A DNA stretch of 64,000 nt from the NCBI RefSeq assembly GCF_036038375.1, contig NZ_CP107935.1, positions 8,804,001 to 8,868,000 of the forward strand. The letters run 5' to 3'. How positions within the stretch are numbered: the first letter of the stretch is position 1; every line of letters begins with the position of its first letter. The notes under the pieces were generated by a model, which was not told the origin of the DNA, searched no databases, and saw nothing but the letters and a program-made list of their open reading frames with translations. A program made the position numbers and the translations under genes. This DNA comes from Streptomyces sp. NBC_00414 (GTDB lineage Bacteria > Actinomycetota > Actinomycetes > Streptomycetales > Streptomycetaceae). Below, piece after piece: positions 42,332 through 51,477 of this stretch.

Positions 42332-42638
42332 CGTTTGTCCTCCGCGATCTCCGTGATCTCCGGGCGCCGGAAGCGCCTTGGCCGTGCATCAGCATCACGG
42401 AGGCGGCGGGGACTCGTCTTCGTGACTTCATCAGCAACAGAGACCTGGAACGGCGCCGGATTCTGTCACTCCTCACCAGCGGCCGCGGGCCGGCCGACAC
42501 CTGCCACCGCAACACCACGTGTCACCGCGAAACATCGCAACACCTCAATCCACAAAGGCAGTTCACACGAACAACTGTCCAGGAGCCCCCGCCGCGACGG
42601 CGGCGGGGGCCGGACAGGGACGAGACCGGGAGGACGGG
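42332..42638. promoter_or_regulatory. Divergent intergenic region
   Basis: 307 bp between the I36-like and PucR-type genes. It contains a GATCTCCG direct repeat near 42346-42362 and no gene. Promoters for both neighbours are expected here, but no clear -35/-10 pair can be named. Confidence 0.4.
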
Positions 42639-43853
42639 ATGGGGAATCTCTTCACGAGGCTGATGACACGGGTGGACGCCAACGCACGGCACGCGATGGA
42701 CGTCTACCGGCAGGGGGTCCGCGAGTACGAGGTGCTGGAGCGGGACGTCCGCTCGCGGGCGGAGGCGCTGGAGTACACGGTGTGGTTGCGGCGCCGCACC
42801 ATTGAGCTGGCGGAGCGGGAGCAGCCCCTCGGCTCGGACGATCTCGCGTTGATGGCGTCGGTCGGGAGACAGCGAGCCGAGAAGGGGCTGTCCTTACGGT
42901 CGCATCAGCGACTGGTCGTCTCGCACACCAGCCTGATGCTCCGTGAGATCCAGGAAGCGACCGAGCCGGGTGACGGCGACGAACTGATGCGCCTGATGCG
43001 GTGGTTCGGGCCGCAGGGGACACGCGGCGGTGACGCCTACATGTCCGGTCACGTCGAGGGGCAGGGGCGCCGCGCGTCCATCGTCAGCCGCGTCCGGACG
43101 CTGACCGAAGCGCTGCTCGCCGACGATCCCGCCGCGTCGCACCTGGCGCACGGCGTCAATATGCGCGTTCACCCGGGCTACGTGGTGGCCGTGATCCGTC
43201 TCCCCGCTCACCCACGCCCCACCGTCGCCCGCCGAGAGGAGATCACCGAGGCTCTCGTACGGCGTCGCGGGGTGCCCGTCATGTGGCGTGACCCTGAGGA
43301 ACTGGTGGCGCTGGCCCCTGGACACCCGGACCGGTCGCCGGGCACGGGCCAGTCGGTCGACACGGCGCCGGCGGTGATGGAGAGCCGCGCGCTCTCCCTG
43401 GTGCGCGACATCGCGGAAGGGGTGGGCGGCGCGTGCGCGATCGGCGTGAGCGCGGGCCCCGTCGGCGCGCTGGCCGAAGCCTTCACCCGAGCGCGTGCTG
43501 TCAGCCGGGTGGCCCCGATGCAGGACAGACCGCGTCGCCTGCACACGCTGGCCGATGTCTTCCTCGAACTCGGCGTCGCGCGGCTGCCGGAAGCCCAGGA
43601 CTGGCTGCGGGACATCGGCAGGAGGCTCTCGGACGGGCCCGACCTCATCGCCACACTGGAAACCTACTATCGGAACGACATGAACCGGGTCCGAGCGGCC
43701 GTGGCGTTGAACGTCCACCCACGAACGCTCGACTACCGCTTACAGCGTGCCCGGGAACTCACCGGGATCCACCCTGGTTCCACCCATGGCGTACGGGTCC
43801 TGAGCGTCGCGGTGAACCGGGCACTGTCGGGGAGCTCACCGAGCTCGAACTGA
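42639..43853 (+). CDS. PucR-type (CdaR-like) helix-turn-helix regulator
   Basis: 404 residues from ATG 42639 with GGGAGG upstream. The long N-terminal region contains no obvious ligand-binding GAF or PucR-N motif. The middle domain is GGDEF-like (IAEGVGGACAIGVSAGPVGALAEAFTRARAV), and the C-terminal PucR helix-turn-helix is LETYYRNDMNRVRAAVALNVHPRTLDYRLQ, where ALNVHPRT is the recognition helix. Probably activates metabolic or morphological genes; targets unknown. Confidence 0.9.
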   Translation: MGNLFTRLMTRVDANARHAMDVYRQGVREYEVLERDVRSRAEALEYTVWLRRRTIELAEREQPLGSDDLALMASVGRQRAEKGLSLRSHQRLVVSHTSLMLREIQEATEPGDGDELMRLMRWFGPQGTRGGDAYMSGHVEGQGRRASIVSRVRTLTEALLADDPAASHLAHGVNMRVHPGYVVAVIRLPAHPRPTVARREEITEALVRRRGVPVMWRDPEELVALAPGHPDRSPGTGQSVDTAPAVMESRALSLVRDIAEGVGGACAIGVSAGPVGALAEAFTRARAVSRVAPMQDRPRRLHTLADVFLELGVARLPEAQDWLRDIGRRLSDGPDLIATLETYYRNDMNRVRAAVALNVHPRTLDYRLQRARELTGIHPGSTHGVRVLSVAVNRALSGSSPSSN

Positions 43854-43873
43854 GACGCGGAACGAACCGAGCG

Positions 43874-43914
43874 AAAGGCGCCTGACGGAGAACAGCCCGG
43901 TTCAGGCGCCTTTT
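43874..43914 (+). terminator. Rho-independent terminator after the PucR-type gene
   Basis: AAAGGCGCCTGA (43874-43885) pairs with TCAGGCGCCTTT (43902-43913), followed by one more T. This is a near-canonical hairpin with T-tract, rare in this GC-rich window. Confidence 0.88.
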
Positions 43915-45147
43915 CGTCCCCTTGGAAGAAGCCGAGAGAAGAAGCCGAGAGAAGAAGCCGAGCTTCTTTGCCGAGTACGACACCAGGAGGTTCTCCGTCT
44001 GCTGGTGGTACGGGCTCGCCATAGCCTCTGACCCGTGGCTACGAGCGAAAGCGCCTGCCGCTGAACCGAGTTGGCCCGCACCTGGTCCGGATCTTGGTCC
44101 GACCTGTTGCGTTGGCGTGCGAGGCCCGGAATCCGAAATGACGCAAGTAGCCGGAACTGTCTTGGGGTGCCTGTTGTGGCGGGGACCTCGTATCGGAGCG
44201 GTCAGTTGCGACGGTCATCGTTGACCTGCTTCGGCGACATCGATTGCGTAGTCGGCCCTGAGTGTGTAGCCAGCGAAGCCGACTCAGCGCCAGGACCCGG
44301 TTGTCTGAACAGATCAAGGTCAGGACCCGGCTGCTGGGATCACCGCAGCCGGGTCACCGTGCACACGGCGTGGGCGCGTTGTCAGGTGTCGGTGCTCTTA
44401 CCGGCTGCGGGGCCTGGGTACCGAGCGCGGACCGACGCCGGGGAGGCGTACACCACGGTGGTTCTCGACGCCGAGGTGGAGGTGCTGGCGGGAAGGCCAA
44501 GGCCCGCAGCCGCGCCTGTATGGCCGACGATGGCTCCTCGTACCAAAGTGCCGCGCGTTCGAGATCGTCAGCCGACGGCACGGCCTGGATCGGCGGGCCT
44601 GCGCCGTACTCCGCCAACAGGTGCAGCAGCAAGACCCTGCGCCGCAGGTAGGACCACCCGCGAGTGTCACCGTGCCCGGGATGTTGAAGGACGTCACAGA
44701 CCGAAGCGCGCAGGTTCGCAGATCCCCGGACCACCCTGCGCACGAACCCGTCCGTTGTTCGGTTCATTCTGCCCAGCCGGGCCGCGAGTTCGCGTGGGCG
44801 CGGTCGTCAGGGGCGTGAGGAACGGCGGATGGTCGTCACGCCCTGGAGCAGCGGCGGCCGGACGTACCCGGATACACCGCCACCCCAGACCCGCCCAAAG
44901 ATCCAGATCAGGCGATCAGACGCAGGTTCCGACCCGCCCTTCGGCAACACCGCCAACAGATCAGTAAGCGGCGGCATCGCCCGCACTGCGACGGCAGCGC
45001 GTGGTGTCGCATCCCGCATGCCGTGCTCTGCCCGCGCCGTAACCTCACCTGCCGGGTGAGCCCGGCCCGGAGGGGGGCTCCGGAGGCCGCCGGGCCTCGC
45101 GAACCGTCGTCCGGCCTCGGCTCCCCGCGCCCGGTTACCCGCTTCGT
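43915..45147. other. Poorly coding region at the start of the accessory segment
   Basis: About 1.2 kb with only one weak gene candidate (44354-44767). It begins with three tandem copies of a 13-bp AGAAGCCGAGAGA-type repeat (about 43928-43962). Open frames on both strands change phase often and lack ribosome sites, suggesting decayed genes. On the minus strand around 44807-45019 a stretch reading LIWIFGRVWGGGVSGYV looks protein-like but I cannot assign it. Confidence 0.45.
44354..44767 (-). CDS. Hypothetical protein, possibly truncated
   Basis: 137 residues. The first 95 look like a folded helical protein (VRRVVRGSANLRASVCD, then RRRVLLLHLLAEYGAG). The remaining 40 are Pro/Arg-rich and look like read-through into another frame. 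No family recognised. A decayed remnant is as likely as a live gene. Confidence 0.35.
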   Translation of the reverse strand: MNRTTDGFVRRVVRGSANLRASVCDVLQHPGHGDTRGWSYLRRRVLLLHLLAEYGAGPPIQAVPSADDLERAALWYEEPSSAIQARLRALAFPPAPPPRRREPPWCTPPRRRSALGTQAPQPVRAPTPDNAPTPCAR

Positions 45148-45966
45148 CTACTTAGTCACCTTGATCCCCTCGTACGCGGTGGACTTCGGCGCCAGGCAGA
45201 CGAACCAGTCGTAGGGCGAGTGCTTGGGGCTGTGGATGACCGGAACACCGGCATTCGCCCCGGTGGACGCGGACGCACGTCCCACCTTGGTGGATGTGCC
45301 GTCCTTCCAGGTGCAGGTGACCTCCCGGGCGGTCTTGGCGACCTGGCCGATCACCAGGCGCGGGGCCGTGTCGTTTTCGGGGAGCAGCGGGAGCGTGACG
45401 GCCCCGTACTCGCCGCCGGACAGGACGTCGTCCTCGGGTAGCGCCATGTCCGCGGTCTGGGTGGTCCTCGCCTCTTCACCGGTGACCCGGTGCACGAAGT
45501 GCGCGACCTTGCCCACCAGTTCGGAGGCCGTGGAGACGTCCTCCGGGTGCTCGCCGAACTTGGCCATCGCCGCCAGGGTGGCCTGGGCCTCCGCCGTGTC
45601 CGCCGGAGCCTTCCACACGTCGATGTACACCCTCCACGGCACTCCCGCGTCGGTGCCGCTCGCCAGGGTCGTCCGCATGTGCGGCTCGGACGCCTCCGCG
45701 CTGGCGGCCGGCCGGCTTGCCGGCGACGCCCCCCGGTCCCCGTCACCGGACAGTCCCGTCAGCGCCAGAGCGCCCGTGGAGCCGGCCACGACCAGGGTGG
45801 TGGTCGCCACGACCGCCCAGCGACGGGCCTTGCGGCGGCGACCGCCGCGAATCAGGGCCTGGGCGGGGGCTGTGCCGATCTTCACCTCGTCGGCCGCGTC
45901 GGCCAGCAGGAGTGCGATGTCGTGCTGTGTCATGTGGTGGCTCGTCTCCCCGTCCGCGCTTTTCAC
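45148..45966 (-). CDS. Membrane-anchored protein paired with a sigma factor (possible anti-sigma factor)
   Basis: 272 residues from GTG 45966, overlapping the stop of the sigma gene (GTGA). A cytoplasmic N-domain of about 45 residues (MTQHDIALLLADAADEVKIG) precedes an Arg-rich stop-transfer and one membrane helix (WAVVATTTLVVAGSTGALAL). The extracytoplasmic domain of about 200 residues has a single Cys pair (VTCTWKDG, WFVCLAPK). There is no zinc-anti-sigma HxxxCxxC motif, so the anti-sigma role rests on position and topology. Confidence 0.8.
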   Translation of the reverse strand: MKSADGETSHHMTQHDIALLLADAADEVKIGTAPAQALIRGGRRRKARRWAVVATTTLVVAGSTGALALTGLSGDGDRGASPASRPAASAEASEPHMRTTLASGTDAGVPWRVYIDVWKAPADTAEAQATLAAMAKFGEHPEDVSTASELVGKVAHFVHRVTGEEARTTQTADMALPEDDVLSGGEYGAVTLPLLPENDTAPRLVIGQVAKTAREVTCTWKDGTSTKVGRASASTGANAGVPVIHSPKHSPYDWFVCLAPKSTAYEGIKVTK

Positions 45967-46505
45967 TTCCGTCCTCCCTGCGTCACGGTCTGCGCCAGTC
46001 CCGATATGGCGCGCAGCTTCGCGATCCCCTTGGCTGTGTTGCTCTTCACCGTGCCGACCGAACAGCCCATCGCCTCGGCCGTCTGTGTCTCGGTGAGGTC
46101 CTCCCAGTAGCGCAGGACCACTGCTTCCCGCTGCCGTGTCGGCAGTTCGGCCAGCGCCTTCAGCAGCGTGTGGCGGTCGTCGGCCTGGGCGATCCGGTCA
46201 CCGGTGTCGGCCACCTCGTGTGTCAGGCCCGCGTCCTCGCTCCTGGGCGCCAGGAACTCCCGCAGTTTCCTGCGGTATCTGCGGGCATGCGCGTTGATCA
46301 TCACTCGTCGTACATACGCCTCCGGGTCGTTGGCCGAGGCGACCCGGTGCCAGGCCACATAGACCTGCTCCAGCGTCGACTGGACCAGATCCTCCGCAGC
46401 GTGCTGCTCCCCCGTGAGCAGGAATGCCGTGCGCATCAGCCGCGGCCAGCGGCCGACGACGAAGCCCTGGAACTCTCGGTCCCGGGCCTGTTTTCGAACC
46501 CCCAT
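45963..46505 (-). CDS. RNA polymerase sigma-70 factor, SigE family (ECF)
   Basis: 180 residues from ATG 46505, preceded by TAGGAGG. Region 2 has FVVGRWPRLMRTAFLLTG and AAEDLVQSTLEQVYVAW. Region 4 has LPTRQREAVVLRYWEDLTETQTAEAMGCSVGTVKSN. Matches the Streptomyces SigE-family ECF sigma factors. Coupled to the membrane protein gene, which probably controls it. No autoregulated promoter could be identified upstream. Confidence 0.93.
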   Translation of the reverse strand: MGVRKQARDREFQGFVVGRWPRLMRTAFLLTGEQHAAEDLVQSTLEQVYVAWHRVASANDPEAYVRRVMINAHARRYRRKLREFLAPRSEDAGLTHEVADTGDRIAQADDRHTLLKALAELPTRQREAVVLRYWEDLTETQTAEAMGCSVGTVKSNTAKGIAKLRAISGLAQTVTQGGRK

Positions 46506-46682
46506 GAGCACCTCCTAGATGTTCAAGAGAGGCGATGAGAAGCCGAGACCGTTGCCTCGCCGCGGAATCTTCTTCCGCGTTCTCGTCGGAGCGGGGGTGC
46601 CGGTTGAGTCGGCACGGAGGCCTCACCCCGTGTCCTGATCACGATGACAGAAGCGATCCACAGCCGAGTCCGCGCACCGTGT

Positions 46683-47700
46683 TCAAACTGGGGCAGGGCT
46701 CCGGCACTGCCGGCATCGACGGCAAGGGTGTCCGGACCGCGTCTGCAGTCGCACGCCGTCAGCGGTGCGCCACAGGATCAGCCGGTGACCCCTGTTCTCC
46801 AGACGTCGATGTGTTTCATGAGATACCGACGGTTGAGGCTCTGAGCGACCCGGCCCGTCACTCCTTCGGCCCAGTGTCGTTGGCGGTGATGTTGTTGTCG
46901 TCCGGGGCCTGGGGTGGGTTGTGACTTCGATGGAGCAGACCGCGTAACCGCGGTTCAAGCGGCTGATCGCCGCGCATGAGCTGCATCTGTTCTCCTCGCC
47001 GACTCGGGACGAGCTGGAGTGGGCGGCCGGTGCCACCGCTGGTGATGAGCAATCTGCTGGCTCGGCTGCTGATGCTGAGTCGTACCAGCGCATGGGTTGT
47101 TTCCCGGCGGTAGAGGACGTGCCCGGGATGGTGGTGGACCTCGTACGGCGGGCCGTGGAACTGCCGGAGGGCACACTGCCGGTGTACTGGGCGGAAAGGT
47201 CATCGCGGGTCTTGAGGTTCCTTTCCGCGGGCGGGCAGGCGGGGTCGGTCTCGGCGAGGTCGAAGAGGTAGTCGACGTCGAAGGCGGCGACGTGGTCACG
47301 CAGCCGGTTGATCGTCTCGTTCCAGAGGTGGTTCAGCGCGGCGTCGAACAGCCCTACCGAGCCCGCCATGATCATCTTGGCGATGTAAGGCGTGTCCGCC
47401 CGCTCCTCGATGGTGAGCTCCTCAATGACGTCGGGGGTGTTCCTGAGGAGGAACTCACGCTGCTCGGCCGCGACGATGATGTTGTCCGTGGGTAGCCCCC
47501 AGGCTTCCAGCACCTGGAACATCAGGTTTTCGAATGCCTCCAGATCCGCGCGACCGGCCTGGACCTGGACCTGGACCTGGACCTGGACCTGGACCTGGAC
47601 CTGGACTGAAGTCTGCGGTGCGGGAAGGTCCAACAGGTCGACCGAGAGGGTGAAGGTCGGCCGCTCCGTCGCGTCCTCCAGCGTCGCCGCCGACGGCCAT
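46683..47700 (-). pseudogene. Degenerate gene of unknown family with a Val-Gln repeat
   Basis: The minus strand from about 47700 gives TLEDATERPTFTLSVDL, a Val-Gln repeat tract, then a convincing helical stretch (FENLMFQVLEAWGLP, DTPYIAKMIMAGSVGLFDAA, LNHLWNETINRLRDHVAAFD, NLKTRDDLSAQ). After about 47170 the frame becomes Ser/Thr/Arg-rich noise, and the natural start seems to be in another frame (ATG at 47700). So the gene is 3'-truncated and probably frameshifted. The intact family is unknown to me; the helical part resembles proteins of phage-defence islands, without proof. The 180 bp from 46506 to 46683 have no supported gene. Confidence 0.55.
47558..47605. repeat. 6-bp tandem repeat, eight copies
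   Basis: Eight perfect copies of CCTGGA (plus view), encoding the Val-Gln tract on the minus strand. The period is frame-neutral. Confidence 0.95.
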
Positions 47701-47741
47701 GACGATGGCTTCGCGTAGGCCGTTCTACGCGATCACGGCGT

Positions 47742-48161
47742 TCACACCTCCTGCTTGGCGTCGATCTCGGCGATCAGGGCCTCGATGCGGGCCTTGATCC
47801 CGTCGCGGATGGGGCGTACGGACTCGACGCCCTTGCCGGCCGGGTCTTCGAGGTCCCAGTCGAGGTACCGCTTGCCGGGGAAGATCGGGCAGGCGTCCCC
47901 GCAGCCCATGGTGATGACGTAGTCGGACGCCTTAACGGCCTCGGTGGTGAGGATCTTCGGCTTCTGGTCGGAGATGTCGACGCCGACCTCGTTCATGGCC
48001 TCGATGGCGGCCGGGTTGACCTGGTTGCCCGGGATCGAACCCGCGGAGCGGACCTCGACCCGGTCGCCCGCGAGGTGGTTGAGGAATCCTGCGGCCATCT
48101 GTGATCGGCCCGCGTTGTGGACGCAGACGAACAGCACGGAGGCGAGTGGAGTCGGGGACAT
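47742..48161 (-). CDS. arsC: Arsenate reductase, low-molecular-weight phosphatase type
   Basis: 139 residues from ATG 48161 (GGAAG seven nt upstream; an in-frame GTG at 48176 is less likely). P-loop VCVHNAGRSQMA carries the nucleophilic Cys, with further Cys in ITMGCGDACPIF for the disulfide relay and DWDLEDPAGK as the general-acid loop. It reduces arsenate to arsenite with thioredoxin or mycothiol. Second gene of the minus-strand arm of the ars locus, 59 bp after the other reductase. Confidence 0.93.
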   Translation of the reverse strand: MSPTPLASVLFVCVHNAGRSQMAAGFLNHLAGDRVEVRSAGSIPGNQVNPAAIEAMNEVGVDISDQKPKILTTEAVKASDYVITMGCGDACPIFPGKRYLDWDLEDPAGKGVESVRPIRDGIKARIEALIAEIDAKQEV

Positions 48162-48220
48162 CGGTTCTTCCTTCACGAGGGTGGATCAGGTGGAGCGTCG
48201 GTGCGGCGGCCGGTCAGCGG

Positions 48221-48856
48221 TCAGGCGTGCGGCAAGGAGGCGAGCAAGCCGGTGATGCGGGCGTCCATCTCGTCGCGGATACCGCGCACGACGGCGACCG
48301 GGGCACCTTCGGGATCGGTGATGGGCCAGTCCAGGTAGCGGCGGCCCGGTACGACCGGGCATGCGTCCGCGCAGCCCATGGTGATGACGATGTCGGCGGC
48401 CTGGACGACTTCGTCGGTGAGCGGCTTGGGGAACGCCTCGGTGAGATTCAGGCCGGCCTCGGTGAGGATCTGGACGACAGCCGGTTCGACGTCGGAGGCC
48501 GGGTGCGTGCCCGCGGAGGAGACGGCCATCCGACCGGCCGCCCGGTGGTCGAGAAGGGCGGCGGCCATCTGGGAGCGGTCGGCGTTGTGGGCGCAGACGG
48601 ACAGCACTCGGGGCGGGCCGACGCCGGGCGTCCTCTCGGCGTGGGCGAGTGCGTCGAGACGCTCGGGGGCGAGGTGCTCGGCGAGGACGACGAGGTGACT
48701 GTGGACGCGGGCGTGCTGGGCGAGACGGTCGTAGGAGTCGGTGACGACGCGCTGGATGGTCTCTGCCGAGAAATGACCGCGATAGCGCAACGCGAGCCGG
48801 GCCACGCCCGCTGCAAGGCGCTGGTCAGGGAACACCGGGGGTGGGGAGGCATTCAC
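48221..48856 (-). CDS. Arsenate reductase-like protein with N-terminal helical domain
   Basis: 211 residues from GTG 48856 (AAGGGGG upstream); an ATG at 48880 is also possible. The first 75 residues form a three-helix domain (AAGVARLALRYRGHFSAETIQRVVTDSY) found in many actinobacterial ArsC proteins. The phosphatase domain has P-loop VCAHNADRSQMA and ITMGCADACPVV. The P-loop has Asp where the shorter ArsC has Gly. Divergent from arsR across an operator region. Confidence 0.9.
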   Translation of the reverse strand: MNASPPPVFPDQRLAAGVARLALRYRGHFSAETIQRVVTDSYDRLAQHARVHSHLVVLAEHLAPERLDALAHAERTPGVGPPRVLSVCAHNADRSQMAAALLDHRAAGRMAVSSAGTHPASDVEPAVVQILTEAGLNLTEAFPKPLTDEVVQAADIVITMGCADACPVVPGRRYLDWPITDPEGAPVAVVRGIRDEMDARITGLLASLPHA

Positions 48857-48913
48857 TGGTGACCCCCTTCTACGGGTCATGGGCCCTGTGGGTGCCGGTG
48901 ACGGCCCAAAGGT

Positions 48914-48983
48914 CAGTCCGGACTGGTATCAGTCCCGACTGATGTGACAGTATCAGCGCATGCTGACATCAGTCGACACTGAT
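48914..48983. promoter_or_regulatory. ArsR operator cluster
   Basis: Three palindromes in 70 bp. CAGTCCGGACTG (48914-48925) is perfect. ATCAGTCCCGACTGAT (48928-48943) has perfect 7-bp arms. ATCAGTCGACACTGAT (48968-48983) has perfect 6-bp arms and lies within the first codons of arsR. They share the CAGTC/GACTG core and lie between divergent arsC-like and arsR genes, as expected for sites bound by the ArsR repressor. Confidence 0.8.
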
Positions 48984-49268
48984 CTGATCCGGGTTTTAGC
49001 CGACCCCCTCAGACTCCACATCGTGACCCTGCTCGCCCGCCAAACGCTGTGCACCACCCACCTGGTGGAAGAGACCGGTGCCAAGCAGACCAACCTCTCC
49101 AACCACCTGAGAGTGCTGCGCGAGGCGGGAGTCGTCGAGACCGAACCGTGCGGGCGGTTCACCTACTACAAGCTCCGTCCGGACGTGATCGACCGGCTCG
49201 CCGGTCAGTTCGCCGAACTGGCCGAGTCCGCTCGCAGCGCCGCCGACAACAAGAGGGCCTGTCCGTGA
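48960..49268 (+). CDS. arsR: ArsR-family transcriptional repressor
   Basis: 102 residues. Winged helix with LADPLRLHIVTLLARQTLCTTHLVEETGAKQTNLSNHLRVLREAGVV. Only one Cys lies in the alpha-3 region (TLCTTH, where E. coli ArsR has ELCVC); further Cys are at EPCGRF and the C-terminal RACP, so As(III) is probably sensed by a different Cys set. Stop overlaps the acr3 start (GTGA). Divergent from the reductase genes. Confidence 0.92.
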   Translation: MLTSVDTDLIRVLADPLRLHIVTLLARQTLCTTHLVEETGAKQTNLSNHLRVLREAGVVETEPCGRFTYYKLRPDVIDRLAGQFAELAESARSAADNKRACP

Positions 49269-50374
49269 CCCGCACCGAAACACCCGCGACCACCGCCGAG
49301 GACCCCTCGGTCGTCGCGAAGCTGTCGACGCTCGACCGTTTTCTCGCCGTCTGGATCCTCGCCGCCATGGCTCTCGGTCTGGGCCTCGGCCGGCTCATCC
49401 CCAGCCTGAACGACGCCCTCGCCAAGGTCGAGATCGGCGGCATCTCGCTGCCCATCGCCGTCGGCCTGCTGATCATGATGTACCCGGTCCTGGCGAAGGT
49501 CCGCTACGACAAGCTCGACGCCGTCACCGGCGACCGCAGGCTCATGGCCGCGTCGCTGGTCATCAACTGGATCATCGGCCCGGCCGTGATGTTCGCACTG
49601 GCCTGGATCTTCCTGCCGGACCTGCCCGAATACCGCACCGGCCTGATCATCGTCGGGCTCGCCCGCTGCATCGCCATGGTCATCATCTGGAACGACCTCG
49701 CCTGCGGCGACCGCGAAGCCGCCGCGGTGCTCGTCGCGCTCAACTCGGTTTTCCAGGTACTCGCGTTCGGCCTGCTCGGCTGGTTCTACCTCGACCTGCT
49801 GCCCGGCTGGCTCGGCCTCGGCGACGGCGAGCACCTCGACATCTCCATGTGGAAGATCGCACTGAACGTCGTCATCTTCCTCGGCGTCCCGCTCCTGGCC
49901 GGCTTCCTGACCCGCCAGATCGGCGAGAAGAAGCTCGGCCGCGACAGGTACGAGTCCAACTTCCTGCCGAAGATCGGTCCTTGGGCTCTGTACGGTCTGC
50001 TCTTCACGATCGTCATCCTGTTCGCCCTGCAGGGGAAGACCATCACGTCGCAACCGCTGGACGTGGTCCGCATCGCGCTGCCGCTGTTGGTGTATTTCGC
50101 GGTCATGTGGTTCGGCACCTTCGCCCTCGGCAAGGCGATCGGCTTCGCGTACGACCGCACGGCGACGCTCGCCTTCACAGCGGCCGGCAACAACTTCGAA
50201 CTGGCCATCGCGGTCGCCATCGCCACCTTCGGTGTCACCTCCGGCCAAGCCCTGTCGGGCGTGGTCGGCCCGCTCATCGAAGTGCCGGTCCTGGTCGCCC
50301 TCGTGTACGTCTCTCTGGCCTGGCGACGGAAGTTCAGCGCCGACCGGCAGCCGACCGCATCACAAGAGGGCTGA
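49265..50374 (+). CDS. acr3: Arsenite efflux transporter Acr3
   Basis: 369 residues, about ten membrane segments (LDRFLAVWILAAMALGLGLG is the first). The conserved Cys is in GLARCIAMVIIWNDLACGD and GNNFELAIAVAIATFG is the second signature of the Acr3 family. It exports As(III) driven by the proton gradient. Translationally coupled to arsR by GTGA, so expression follows the repressor. Confidence 0.94.
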   Translation: MTRTETPATTAEDPSVVAKLSTLDRFLAVWILAAMALGLGLGRLIPSLNDALAKVEIGGISLPIAVGLLIMMYPVLAKVRYDKLDAVTGDRRLMAASLVINWIIGPAVMFALAWIFLPDLPEYRTGLIIVGLARCIAMVIIWNDLACGDREAAAVLVALNSVFQVLAFGLLGWFYLDLLPGWLGLGDGEHLDISMWKIALNVVIFLGVPLLAGFLTRQIGEKKLGRDRYESNFLPKIGPWALYGLLFTIVILFALQGKTITSQPLDVVRIALPLLVYFAVMWFGTFALGKAIGFAYDRTATLAFTAAGNNFELAIAVAIATFGVTSGQALSGVVGPLIEVPVLVALVYVSLAWRRKFSADRQPTASQEG

Positions 50375-50605
50375 TCCGATGCGGGGCTGCTCGGCAATGA
50401 GGCAGCCAGAACACCTGCAACACGGCCCACTCGCCGCCGGAGTGTGGGCCGGAAGACGGCCCATGTGACCCGTACCTCGTGATGAGCGGTCAGTACCAGC
50501 AGAGGCAAGGAAGTCGGGGCCTGCCAGCCCTCTCGTATGGCAACTACACGCGCAAGAGTCGGCACATAATTCGGTTGAGAGGTAACGGAGTTGGGAGGGG
50601 CACGC

Positions 50606-51207
50606 GTGCGGGCTCGGAAATCGGATATGGACGCCGCGGGCTGCCGCTTCAGAGGACTGCGGACGGACGCGGCACGTAACCGGGACAGGATCCTGGCCGT
50701 CGCCCAAGAACTGTTCGGGGAGCAGGGGCCGCAAGCATCCCTGGACGAGATCGCGCGCCGTGCGGGAATCGGCAACGCCACCCTTTACCGTCACTTTCCG
50801 GGGCGCCATGCCCTGCTCGCGGCAGCTCTTGAGCGGATTGCCGTCACCGGCGCCGACGCGGCGGAAGAAGCCGCTGTCCAGGAAGACGATCCGTTTGCCG
50901 CACTCAGCAGCTTCGCCCAAGCCGTCGCTCATGCCCGCCTTGCCGCCCTGTGCTGTGTGTCAGACGAACTCACCAAGGAATGGCAGGAACTTGCCCAGCA
51001 GAGAGAGCGCCTGGTGCACGCCGCACAGCGCCTGCTGAGCCGTGCGCAGCAGGCGCAACAGATACGGGCGGACATCTCGCTGGAGGAGTTCATGGGGTCG
51101 TCGTCCAGCTCAGTCGTCCGCTTCCGGGCACCAGCTGGTCGGCCACCGATCAGTTCAGCCCGCGCCTGCTGCAGGTGTATCTCGACGGTCTCTACATCGC
51201 GAACTGA
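50606..51207 (+). pseudogene. TetR-family regulator gene with a frameshift
   Basis: From GTG 50606 (GGGAGGGG upstream) the frame reads a good TetR helix-turn-helix (AARNRDRILAVAQELFGEQG, DEIARRAGIGNATLYRHFPG) and ligand domain as far as DISLEEFMG. In a G-run near 51093 the frame then shifts. The continuation VVVQLSRPLPGTSWSATDQF, ending in LQVYLDGLYIAN-stop at 51207, lies in the next frame. One missing G would restore the gene. Either a recent inactivation or a sequencing error. Confidence 0.8.
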
Positions 51208-51339
51208 ATCCGGCGCCCCTGTCCGGGACTCGGCATCGGCACACCGCCGCTGGTACACGCCGACTAGTGGATGGGGTTCAACGGGCCGGCAGATCCCAGG
51301 CGGCGGGAGACTGCGTACGGCGGCGAGTCGTACAGGTCG

Positions 51340-51477
51340 GAAGTCGTCGTGCGGGACGTATGCGCCCCCACACCTCGCGCAGCGCATGGCACACTTCGCC
51401 GACTGTCGCGCCCGCTGCGAGTGCCTCTTCCATCGGATACAGCACGTTGTCGGTGCCCGCGGCAGCCTTCTGCATAA
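51340..51477 (-). pseudogene. 3' remnant of a methylmalonyl-CoA mutase large-subunit-like gene
   Basis: The minus strand gives AAAGTDNVLYPMEEALAAGA, TVGEVCHALREVWG and, one frame over after an extra G, AYVPHDDF. This is the typical C-terminus of methylmalonyl-CoA mutase subunits (GTDN-L-P, EVWG-Y-P). The upstream side is cut off by the IS element at 51478. Nothing of this gene remains on the far side of the IS pair. Confidence 0.65.

Noticed and set aside
48028..48052. tRNA-like string GATCGAACCC
   Set aside because: It lies inside arsC in frame, and no cloverleaf can be drawn around it.
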